In this document: piece by piece, positions 1-5,192 of the stretch
Layout of the letters: each line of letters opens with the position of its first letter
Position numbering within the stretch: the stretch's first letter is position 1
NCBI GenBank assembly: GCA_020199975.1
Contig: JAIVJP010000044.1
Coordinates: 3,921-9,112 of the forward strand
DNA length: 5,192 nucleotides
Reading direction: 5' to 3'
Source of the DNA: Acidobacteriota bacterium
GTDB taxonomy: Bacteria; Acidobacteriota; Blastocatellia; Pyrinomonadales; Pyrinomonadaceae
The notes under the pieces: generated by a model
What the model was told of the DNA's origin: nothing
What the model saw: the letters and a program-made list of their open reading frames with translations, nothing else
Databases searched by the model: none
Made by a program: the position numbers and the translations under genes

Positions 1-279
1 GAATGGCACGTCCATCGTTGACTTGCCCAAAGCTTCAAACTTCACTCGGTTGCTGGCCTGATCCAACTTGTCGAAATAGGTGAGCACCTGGTTCCAGCTC
101 GCGAGTTTGCGATCGTCGCCGGGACGAAAACCCAGCACTTCCTCAGGAGTGGGAATCTGCGGGAAGCTGGTGGGTCTCGTGGACCTGGTCTGGTTTCGCG
201 CGGCACTGGTTATCGCCAGCGGGGCCGACTGAAAAATAAATGCCGCGATCAGCAGCAGTAGTAAGAGTGTACTGGACAT
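1..279 (-). CDS. M14-family zinc carboxypeptidase, N-terminal fragment (secreted)
   Basis: This gene reads leftward from an ATG at 279 and stays open for 93 codons to the window edge, so only the N-terminus is present. Residues 1-27 form a signal peptide: a short polar start, a run of leucines, an IAAFIF core and a small-residue end (ITSAA). After a Thr/Ser/Pro-rich linker comes the block TPEEVLGFRPGDDRKLASW at about residues 44-62, followed by a YFDKLDQASNRV helix and a strand with LGKST. This block is what I remember as the start of bacterial M14 (carboxypeptidase A-like) metallopeptidases, which remove C-terminal residues from peptides outside the cytoplasm. The zinc ligands (HxxE and a later His) and the catalytic Glu lie beyond the edge, so activity cannot be judged. 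A GAGG at 290-293, read on the minus strand, lies 10 bases upstream of the ATG and supports this start. The gene is divergent from the peptide transporter at 686. The family call rests on the N-terminal block alone. Confidence 0.8.
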   Translation of the reverse strand, partial: MSSTLLLLLLIAAFIFQSAPLAITSAARNQTRSTRPTSFPQIPTPEEVLGFRPGDDRKLASWNQVLTYFDKLDQASNRVKFEALGKSTMDVPF

Positions 280-368
280 GTTACGAGTGCCTCGCTTTGA
301 GTTTTGAAGGGACGATGCAAAGTGTAATCGAAAGTGGGAGGGAAACGTAGGGAGCAGGCTGCGGGATT

Positions 369-550
369 ACTGGAGCGCGGGCAGCGCGGGGTTCACGGCC
401 TAGCATCTCGGCTGGGTGCCATTTTGCCCGCAATGAGGCGAGGCTTTGCTCGCCGAACCTGATTCGTAGCAGCGGGCCAGGCCTAGGCACTGTTTCGCGC
501 TGCGCGCTCATTGCGGGCAGGGATGCCCGCGCTCCAGCGAGCGCTCCAGT
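369..550. repeat. Nested inverted-repeat element (REP/BIME-like), one half interrupted
   Basis: Two inverted copies of one palindromic unit face each other. The right copy is compact: CTCATTGCGGGCA at 507-519, a GGGA spacer, then TGCCCGCGCTCCAG at 524-537. The left copy holds the exact reverse complements of both arms, CTGGAGCGCGGGCA at 370-383 and TGCCCGCAATGAG at 425-437, but they are separated by 41 bases instead of 4. In the compact copy GCGGGCA (513-519) and TGCCCGC (524-530) form a perfect 7-bp stem with a 4-base loop. Between the copies lie a hairpin, GGCGAG/CTCGCC (437-442 and 449-454), and the 8-base palindrome GCCTAGGC (481-488). A further GCGCTCCAG at 541-549 repeats 529-537 with a 12-base period. 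Two facing palindromes resemble bacterial REP/BIME elements. That label is inference, since copies elsewhere in the genome cannot be seen here. Confidence 0.7.
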
Positions 551-595
551 CGGCGCAAATACGTGGAAATCATAGGGTTTTGTTAAAAAACAAAC

Positions 596-625
596 TTGCC
601 CAATCGTGGTCCACCCGTGTAGAGT
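596..625 (+). promoter_or_regulatory. Possible sigma-70-type promoter for the OPT transporter gene
   Basis: TTGCCC (596-601) matches four of six bases of a TTGACA-type -35 box. After 18 bases comes TAGAGT (620-625), a TAnnnT-type -10 box. Transcription would begin near 632, giving a leader of about 54 bases with the GGAGG at 672-676. The position between the repeat element and the gene is suitable. The boxes are imperfect and the promoter preferences of this organism are unknown, so this is only a candidate. Confidence 0.3.
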
Positions 626-685
626 AGCGGCGTCTTAAACTCCTACCCGCTCCCGTTCTAGAAACTGAATCGGAGGTCACTTCAG

Positions 686-3067
686 ATGGCTGCTGAAAGT
701 ATTCCTGCGAATGAGTACCCAGACAGAATAGGGTTTAAGCCGGATAATCCGTACCTGAAGACCTTTCGCCCATTCATTCCGGCAATGGTGGTCATCCCCG
801 AGCTTACACTTCGGGCTCTCATCGTGGGCACATTGCTCGGTGTGGTTTTCGGAGCGTCATCGCTTTACCTGGTGCTGAAGGTGGGTCTCACGGTAAGCGC
901 ATCGATTCCGGTGGCCGTGATCTCAATCACGCTGTTCCGGGTGTTTTCAAAGTTCGGAATACGAGATGCCACAATTCTCGAAAACAACATTGTCCAAACT
1001 GCCGGTTCAGCCGGCGAATCAATCGCGTTCGGCTTGGGCGTGACGATGCCGGCGATTTTGATTCTGGGATTTGATCTGGAACTGACGCGGGTGATGCTCG
1101 TGGCGGTACTGGGCGGCTTGCTCGGCATTCTGATGATGATCCCCCTGCGCCGAGCATTGATTGTGGCCCAGCACGGCTACCTCAAATACCCTGAGGGTAC
1201 AGCGTGCGCCGAAGTCCTGAAGGCCGCCGCGTCTGAGGAATCAAGGGCGGCAGCTCATCAAGACCCCGCATCTGCCGCAGTTGCTGACGAGGCGACTACA
1301 GGCGGCAAAGTAATCATTGCTGGGTTCGGCGTCGGCTTCCTTTATTATGGGCTGCAGCAGATTTTCAAAACCTGGAAAGAGATTCCGACCAAAGTTTTTG
1401 GCAGGCCTTTCGAAGCGGGTTCAATTTCGATTGAAAACAACCCGGCACTGCTCGGGGTCGGCTACATCATAGGTCCGCGTATTGCTTCGATCATGGCGGC
1501 CGGCGGCGTCCTTTCTTATCTCGTGCTAATTCCCGCAATCAAGTATTTCGGCTCCGGACTGACAACGCCGGTGGCGCCCGAAACAGCACAACTTATTCGC
1601 GACATGGACGTGGGTACGATTCAAAGGACCTATATCCTTTACATCGGTGCCGGTGCCGTAGCTGCCGGCGGCATCATTAGCCTGGTCCGATCATTACCGA
1701 CTATCTGGAGCGGACTGAAGGGGGGACTTGCGGATCTGCGGGGTAGCCGCGGAGCAAGCGGTAATATTTTACGAACGGACCATGACCTCTCAATGAAGTT
1801 CGTCATCGGGGGCATCATCGCATTGGTGGGAACGATAATGATCGTTCCTCAATTGGGTCTGCGCTTCAATCTTTTGGGCGCGCTGCTCATTATTGTCTTC
1901 GGGTTTTTGTTTGTTACCGTCTCATCACGGCTTACTGGCGAAGTGGGCTCTTCTTCAAACCCGATCTCAGGAATGACGGTGGCCACGCTGCTGCTGACGT
2001 GTCTGGTTTTTCTGATTATTGGATGGACCGCGCCTCCCTACTATGTCACCGCGCTTTCGATTGGAGGCATAGTCTGCATCGCGGCCTCCAATGGAGGCAC
2101 AACTTCCCAGGATCTGAAGACCGGTTTTCTGGTTGGTGCGACTCCGCAGAACCAGCAGATTGCTATCCTAATCGGCGCGCTCGCGTCGGCACTGGTGCTC
2201 GGCTACATCCTACTCTGGCTCGACCAATCGGCAACGGTTTATGTCCCTGTCGCAACCACCAAAGAAGTGACCTTGCCGGATGGTTATCGTTTTGATTTGA
2301 ATAACTGTGAGCAGAGTGGAGGCCAGCCGAAGCGCGATGGCCTGAAAGGACAGCAAGCAAGCAGCGACACTGCCAGCTACATAGTTTGTCATCAAACCGA
2401 CACCGCGATTGGTACGACGGGGCGTTATCTGGTTAACGATCAGGGCGTGCCTGTCTATCTTGCCGACCCGGGCATCAATGGGGTTTTCGACAAACGACCA
2501 GACGGCGGCAGCGTGACAAAGTACAACGCACCGAAGGCGACGCTGATGTCGTACATTATTAAGGGCATTCTCAGTCGGCAGCTTCCCTGGGGGTTGGTAC
2601 TTCTGGGAGTCTTCATTGCCATAGTGCTGGAGATGGCAGGCATCCCGTCGCTCGCGTTCGCGGTGGGCGTCTATCTTCCACTCTCGACCTCGGCGCCGAT
2701 ATTTGTTGGCGGGATGGTGCGCCTTGGAGTGGATAAGTATCTGCGCCGCAGGTTCGCTGATAAGAACCTGTCGGAAGAGCAACTTGTGGCGGAGACTGAT
2801 AAGAGCGCCGGCGTATTACTCGCCTCGGGGTATATAGCAGGCGGCGCGTTAGCCGGCGTCGTCCACGCGTTCTTAAACCTTAGTGAAAGCATCGGCGCGC
2901 GCTTAACCGGATTTGAAGCGTGGTCAAGAGCGAATAACGGCTTCTTTGAAGGGCCGAGGGCGGATATACTCGCCTTGATTCCACTCTTGCTGCTTACGGT
3001 GCTGTTGTACCTGGTGGGGAGAGAGAAACTCTTGAAGCCTAGACCATACGTAGGGCGAAGCGACTGA
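686..3067 (+). CDS. OPT-family oligopeptide transporter
   Basis: This is a complete 793-residue polytopic inner-membrane protein of the oligopeptide transporter (OPT) superfamily, prokaryotic branch. Family members are thought to import small peptides or metal chelates using the proton gradient; the substrate cannot be read from the sequence. Landmarks are ENNIVQTAGSAGES (99-112), YPEGTACAEVL (168-178), RLTGEVGSSSNPISGM (415-430), SNGGTTSQDLKTGFLVGATP (468-487) and GVYLPLSTSAPIFVGGMVR (661-679), with hydrophobic segments throughout. Residues 512-617 form a hydrophilic stretch of about 105 residues between membrane segments. It contains Cys541, Cys568 and a YLADPGINGVFD motif; I recall comparable inserts in other bacterial OPT proteins. 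A smaller Ala-rich charged loop lies at about 179-207. The ATG start is supported by GGAGG (672-676), 9 bases upstream. The gene appears monocistronic, with a hairpin about 80 bases after the stop. The divergent secreted carboxypeptidase supports a role in peptide use. No frameshift or truncation is seen. Confidence 0.93.
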   Translation: MAAESIPANEYPDRIGFKPDNPYLKTFRPFIPAMVVIPELTLRALIVGTLLGVVFGASSLYLVLKVGLTVSASIPVAVISITLFRVFSKFGIRDATILENNIVQTAGSAGESIAFGLGVTMPAILILGFDLELTRVMLVAVLGGLLGILMMIPLRRALIVAQHGYLKYPEGTACAEVLKAAASEESRAAAHQDPASAAVADEATTGGKVIIAGFGVGFLYYGLQQIFKTWKEIPTKVFGRPFEAGSISIENNPALLGVGYIIGPRIASIMAAGGVLSYLVLIPAIKYFGSGLTTPVAPETAQLIRDMDVGTIQRTYILYIGAGAVAAGGIISLVRSLPTIWSGLKGGLADLRGSRGASGNILRTDHDLSMKFVIGGIIALVGTIMIVPQLGLRFNLLGALLIIVFGFLFVTVSSRLTGEVGSSSNPISGMTVATLLLTCLVFLIIGWTAPPYYVTALSIGGIVCIAASNGGTTSQDLKTGFLVGATPQNQQIAILIGALASALVLGYILLWLDQSATVYVPVATTKEVTLPDGYRFDLNNCEQSGGQPKRDGLKGQQASSDTASYIVCHQTDTAIGTTGRYLVNDQGVPVYLADPGINGVFDKRPDGGSVTKYNAPKATLMSYIIKGILSRQLPWGLVLLGVFIAIVLEMAGIPSLAFAVGVYLPLSTSAPIFVGGMVRLGVDKYLRRRFADKNLSEEQLVAETDKSAGVLLASGYIAGGALAGVVHAFLNLSESIGARLTGFEAWSRANNGFFEGPRADILALIPLLLLTVLLYLVGREKLLKPRPYVGRSD

Positions 3068-3147
3068 GCGCGGGTGTACGCGTCTACCATCTCGGTTTCG
3101 ACGTCAAATCTTGCCCGAATCAGGGAGCTTTTGATCCGCCGTTTCAG

Positions 3148-3184
3148 AAGGCGCGCTGCCAAGCACGGGGCGCGCCTTGTATTT
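3148..3184 (+). terminator. GC-rich hairpin, probable terminator of the OPT gene
   Basis: AAGGCGCGC (3148-3156) and GCGCGCCTT (3170-3178) form a perfect 9-bp stem around a 13-base loop, 80 bases after the OPT stop codon. The following bases, GTATTT, are only moderately T-rich, so termination may be partial. The stem ends 11 or 32 bases before the two candidate starts of the next gene, so it could also act as a hairpin in that gene's leader. No other strong hairpin was noticed in the 122 bases from 3068 to 3189. Confidence 0.6.
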
Positions 3185-3210
3185 CCTGCATGAGAGGGAC
3201 AGATAAGTTA

Positions 3211-3999
3211 ATGCTTAATCCAACGTTATTGCACCGATTGCTCTTATTGTTTTTCCTGGCTGTTTTTGCACTACAGATCTGGTCCCCATTATCTGTTGCG
3301 CAGAATCCGCAACGCTCGCCATCCGACTCGGTCCGCGAGTTTTACAATTTGATGCGTGAGAGAAAGTTTCGCGAAGCATTTGCACTCTCCATTTATCACC
3401 CCGCGATTGAAGGATTGAAGCCGGCAGAATTTGACGACCTGCGGCCTGACTTTGAACGTTTGGCCTCGGCCATCCCTGAGAAGGTAAACATTAGCGGTGA
3501 ACAGATAAACGGCGAGACTGCGACCGTGTTTGTAAGAGTCAAAGATGAGGAGAACAAAGAGCAGGCTGAGCCAGTCGCCCTGATTCGCGTTAATGGCAAG
3601 TGGATCGTGGGTGACAAGGAAAACCAGGAGATAGTGAGGAAGGCTGGGAGTGAGTTTTTCTTCAACGCCCGAATCGACACACATCATAGCGATGTGCAAG
3701 CCCTGCTGCAGCGCATTTCATTGGCTCAACTGGTGTATAGCCAGCAACACGCTGGAAAATATGGGGATATGCCCGCCTTAATACTTGCCGGCCTAATACC
3801 AAAAGACCTCGAAAGAACGGAAACGACGAGTTATCGTTTTCGAATCACCGTCTCCTCCGATGGAAAGAGCTGGACTGCCAGCGCTGAGCCTGCTCAGTAT
3901 GGTCGTACCGGCCGCCTGTCTTTCCTCCTGGATCAATCGGGAGTTAGAAATGGTGATGTAGCCGGCAAGCCGCTCCCCGCAACGCCGCTAAAGAACTAG
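3211..3999 (+). CDS. Exported protein of unknown function: NTF2/DUF4878-like domain plus pilin-like C-terminal domain
   Basis: The product is a 262-residue exported protein whose function I do not recognise. Residues 1-31 are a Sec-type signal peptide: MLNPTLLHR, a Leu/Phe-rich core, then LSVAQ. Residues about 36-136 begin with PSDSVREFYNLMRERKFREA and end with strands closing on VNGKWIVGD, the pattern of DUF4878/NTF2-like small alpha-beta barrels. Residues about 157-254 resemble the globular part of type IV pilin-like proteins: a helix LLQRISLAQLVYSQQHAGKY, then MPALILAGLIP, a strand pair, and GRTGRLSFLLDQSGVRNGD. The pilin hallmark, a prepilin peptidase site followed by a hydrophobic N-terminal helix, is absent. 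It is therefore unlikely to be a true pilin. Two starts are possible. ATG 3211 follows a GAGAGGGA (3192-3199) and gives a clean signal peptide. ATG 3190 adds seven residues and has no visible Shine-Dalgarno. Substrate binding or periplasmic/extracellular scaffolding are guesses only. The domain calls are from remembered patterns. Confidence 0.8.
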   Translation: MLNPTLLHRLLLLFFLAVFALQIWSPLSVAQNPQRSPSDSVREFYNLMRERKFREAFALSIYHPAIEGLKPAEFDDLRPDFERLASAIPEKVNISGEQINGETATVFVRVKDEENKEQAEPVALIRVNGKWIVGDKENQEIVRKAGSEFFFNARIDTHHSDVQALLQRISLAQLVYSQQHAGKYGDMPALILAGLIPKDLERTETTSYRFRITVSSDGKSWTASAEPAQYGRTGRLSFLLDQSGVRNGDVAGKPLPATPLKN

Positions 4000-4025
4000 C
4001 CGCTGATTCTGCCCAGCAGCGGTTT
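4000..4025. terminator. Weak hairpin at the end of the exported-protein gene
   Basis: CCGCTG (4000-4005) and CAGCGG (4017-4022) form a 6-bp stem around an 11-base loop, directly after the TAG stop at 3997-3999. Only three T follow, so it is a weak candidate. The rest of the convergent gap (4026-4136) shows no clear terminator for the minus-strand gene that ends at 4137. It holds only a short near-tandem repeat with ACCTGAA at 4111-4117 and 4123-4129. Confidence 0.35.
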
Positions 4026-4136
4026 CGCACCAGTTTCATCTCGACCAGAACCCACGCCCAAGGCACATACGCACTAAGCAAACAACGGATATGAGCGCTG
4101 CCGATCGTGAACCTGAAATCGTACCTGAACGGATCT

Positions 4137-4781
4137 TCACGCGTCAAAAACAATCCAACCAAAAGCCTCTGGTACGTGGAAGTTCGGTTGTTCAGTGTGC
4201 GTTGGTTGCCACGCAAGAAAACCACGATCCTTGCTGCCGCCGACACAACGAAACAAATTAACTCGCCACCGCTCTCCTCGTTGAGGCTTATGAATACGTT
4301 CGCCCCAGGGGATCCGCATCGCGATAATTATCTGGCCCTTGCCGATGCGTGCAGTGGTAGTCATACCTGAATCAAAGTCCCACTCAGTTTCGCGCTGACC
4401 CGGTTTCACGTTAACAGCAAGATCAATCCATTCACCCGTGGGCGCCGCTTCAAACTCCAAATAGCGATTTGGCTGTTCGGGGTTCGGCGCGAGGAAGGCT
4501 TCGCAGACATCACGGTCCCACAATCCCATCGTCTTCGTTTCGGTTTGCGGATTTGAGCTCACGATCAAGGGTTCCGCCTGGCGGCAAACAAAACGCACAC
4601 AAAGCGACCCAGCAGACCAGAGGACCCGAGCTTCGGCGCGCCGGTCGGCAGGAGCGGGAATGCCTGACCAGTAGCGTGTGAGTGGAATTGCCTTGACCCG
4701 GTCCCAGTCCGCGTGGTCGAGGTCAGCGACGGAAAGATCGGTTGCGGTGTAAAGAGCCTCGATAGTGGCGGTTGAGCTCAT
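4137..4781 (-). CDS. CBM9-like (DOMON-type beta-sandwich) protein, no signal peptide
   Basis: The 214-residue product resembles the stand-alone 'carbohydrate-binding family 9-like' proteins, which share the beta-sandwich fold of CBM9 sugar-binding modules. Recognisable blocks are YWSG (37-40), ARVLWSAGSLCVRFVCRQAE (51-70), GLWDRDVCEAFLAPNP (86-101), NRYLEFEAAPTGEWIDLAVN (105-124), a TEWDFDSGM strand (132-140), IAMRIPW (153-159), GERWRVNLFRC (169-179) and FLAWQPTHTEQPNFHVPEAF (188-207). The whole protein is this one domain, near the usual length. It has no signal peptide or membrane segment, so as read it is cytoplasmic. Ligand and role are unknown. The ATG at 4781 gives a natural N-terminus (MSSTATIEALYTATDLS) but has no good Shine-Dalgarno. 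An in-frame GTG at 4829 adds 16 residues and sits only 6 bases after the stop of the upstream SLOG gene, with a GAGG overlapping that stop. Either way the two genes are probably co-transcribed. It converges on the exported-protein gene. Confidence 0.85.
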   Translation of the reverse strand: MSSTATIEALYTATDLSVADLDHADWDRVKAIPLTRYWSGIPAPADRRAEARVLWSAGSLCVRFVCRQAEPLIVSSNPQTETKTMGLWDRDVCEAFLAPNPEQPNRYLEFEAAPTGEWIDLAVNVKPGQRETEWDFDSGMTTTARIGKGQIIIAMRIPWGERIHKPQRGERWRVNLFRCVGGSKDRGFLAWQPTHTEQPNFHVPEAFGWIVFDA

Positions 4782-4835
4782 ATCTAGGTTGGTTACGCCC
4801 CTTGGGCTTGAGCGGCAGCACACAATCACCGCGCC

Positions 4836-5192
4836 TCAAGGCTGTAGGCAGGCATCAAGCAACCGTTCCGGGTGGTGGTTCTGAATCAGGATCGCGCCGG
4901 TTTCTTTAGAGAACTTCTGCAGGAGATAGTGAGCTTCGTCAGCAACACCGCCCGTTCCCGTCAAACACCCGATTACTTTGCCTTCGTCAAGGGCTATGGT
5001 GAACTCATTAAGCGATCCCATTGCTCCCGCGATAAAGATTACAATCTCGCACGAACGCACCAGCACTACATTCCTGCCCTTCAAACCAAAGCCTGTGTAG
5101 ACGATCAGATCACAAGCGTCTGTGGGGAGCTGATAGCGCTCGACATGCTCGGCCTGAGAGGCCGCCGGCGAGACGCCTACGTGGAAAACTCC
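4836..5192 (-). CDS. SLOG/LOG-like Rossmann-fold protein (TIGR00725-like), C-terminal fragment
   Basis: The frame is open from the right edge to a TGA at 4836-4838 and gives the last 118 residues. The N-terminus lies outside the window. Visible are a strand with GVSPA (6-10), LPTDACDLIVYTGFGLKGRN (22-41), VVLVRSCEIVIFIAGAMGSL (42-61), NEFTIALDEGKVIGCLTGTG (62-81) and a C-terminal helix ending HHPERLLDACLQP. The order (GRN, RS, a hydrophobic strand, G-x-x-G-[ST]-L-x-E, then a gene-end helix) is that of the SLOG superfamily, which includes LOG nucleotide phosphoribohydrolases and the TIGR00725 proteins. The LOG signature PGGxGTxxE is degenerate here, AGAMGSLNE at 55-63: the glutamate stays but Pro, the second Gly and Thr are replaced. 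Nucleotide-related binding is likely for the fold. Cytokinin-type LOG activity should not be assumed. The TTG at 5084 is an internal Leu codon, not the start. The CBM9-like gene follows closely downstream. Confidence 0.75.
   Translation of the reverse strand, partial: GVFHVGVSPAASQAEHVERYQLPTDACDLIVYTGFGLKGRNVVLVRSCEIVIFIAGAMGSLNEFTIALDEGKVIGCLTGTGGVADEAHYLLQKFSKETGAILIQNHHPERLLDACLQP

Larger units (their letters stand above)
280..685. other. Divergent intergenic region between the M14 peptidase and OPT transporter genes
   Basis: This 406-base region separates two genes that point away from each other, so it should hold both promoters. No convincing gene lies in it. The one long minus-strand frame (281-511) begins next to the peptidase start, is rich in Arg, Pro and Ala, and runs through the palindromic repeats. 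The centre (about 369-550) is a GC-rich inverted-repeat element described separately. The flanks are less GC-rich. At 579-594 there is a small AT-rich hairpin (TTTGTT, four A, AACAAA). On the minus strand TACACT (326-321) could be a -10 box for the peptidase, but no good -35 box accompanies it. The OPT leader ends with GGAGG at 672-676. Confidence 0.6.

Noticed and set aside
281..511. Minus-strand open frame of 76 codons in the divergent intergenic region
   Set aside because: It is Arg/Pro/Ala-rich, passes through the inverted repeats, has no recognisable family, and starts inside the GC-rich repeat area. It looks like a chance frame in GC-rich DNA.
513..530. Strong hairpin as a transcription terminator
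   Set aside because: The 7-bp GCGGGCA/TGCCCGC stem lies between divergent genes where no transcript should end, lacks a T-run, and is explained as part of the palindromic repeat unit.
2210..2782. Minus-strand open frame of 190 codons
   Set aside because: It lies antisense to the well-supported OPT gene and has a composition typical of a shadow frame, rich in His and Arg with no fold pattern.
2671..3162. Minus-strand open frame of 163 codons overlapping the 3' end of the OPT gene
   Set aside because: It is antisense to conserved OPT membrane segments, runs through the terminator hairpin and shows no recognisable domain.
3289..3699. Minus-strand open frame of 136 codons
   Set aside because: It is antisense to the exported-protein gene, whose own frame shows a signal peptide and two domain-like regions.
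3211..3999. The exported protein as a true type IV pilin
   Set aside because: There is no prepilin peptidase cleavage site and no hydrophobic N-terminal pilin helix leading into the globular domain.
4107..4370. Plus-strand open frame of 87 codons
   Set aside because: It runs antisense to the conserved C-terminal half of the CBM9-like protein and has no ribosome binding site or family resemblance.
4836..5084. A complete small 82-residue protein starting at TTG 5084
   Set aside because: The same frame stays open to the window edge with SLOG-like sequence, including GFGLKGRN across this codon, so the TTG is an internal leucine of a larger, truncated gene.

Overview
The window looks like chromosomal DNA from an environmental bacterium, most likely an Acidobacteriota member (Blastocatellia/Pyrinomonadales-like). 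This rests on remembered protein resemblances: the N-terminal form of the M14 carboxypeptidase, the pilin-like domain type and the stand-alone CBM9-like protein. It is inference, since no search was run. Genes are spaced as on an ordinary chromosome, and there is no phage, plasmid, CRISPR, tRNA or rRNA signal.

Layout. (1) Bases 1-279, minus strand: the first 93 residues of a secreted M14-type zinc carboxypeptidase; the catalytic part lies beyond the left edge. (2) Bases 280-685: a 406-base divergent intergenic region. It holds a GC-rich element at about 369-550, built from two inverted copies of a REP-like palindrome, one copy split by 41 bases. A weak promoter and a good Shine-Dalgarno for the next gene follow. 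(3) Bases 686-3067, plus strand: a complete 793-residue OPT-family oligopeptide transporter with a large hydrophilic loop. (4) A GC-rich hairpin at 3148-3178, probably its terminator. (5) Bases 3211-3999, plus strand: an exported protein of unknown function that joins an NTF2/DUF4878-like domain to a pilin-like C-terminal domain. (6) Bases 4000-4136: a short convergent gap with a weak hairpin. (7) Bases 4137-4781, minus strand: a CBM9-like beta-sandwich protein without a signal peptide. (8) Bases 4836-5192, minus strand: the C-terminal 118 residues of a SLOG/LOG-type Rossmann protein, cut by the right edge. The last two probably form one minus-strand transcription unit.

How the genes may work together. 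The divergent carboxypeptidase and OPT pair makes a plausible peptide-use module: the exported enzyme trims peptides outside the cytoplasm and the transporter imports them. The exported protein at 3211-3999 and the SLOG/CBM9 pair have no clear link to that role. I see no convincing new defence or mobile system. The items most worth checking are the split inverted-repeat element and the pilin-like domain that has lost its pilin N-terminus.
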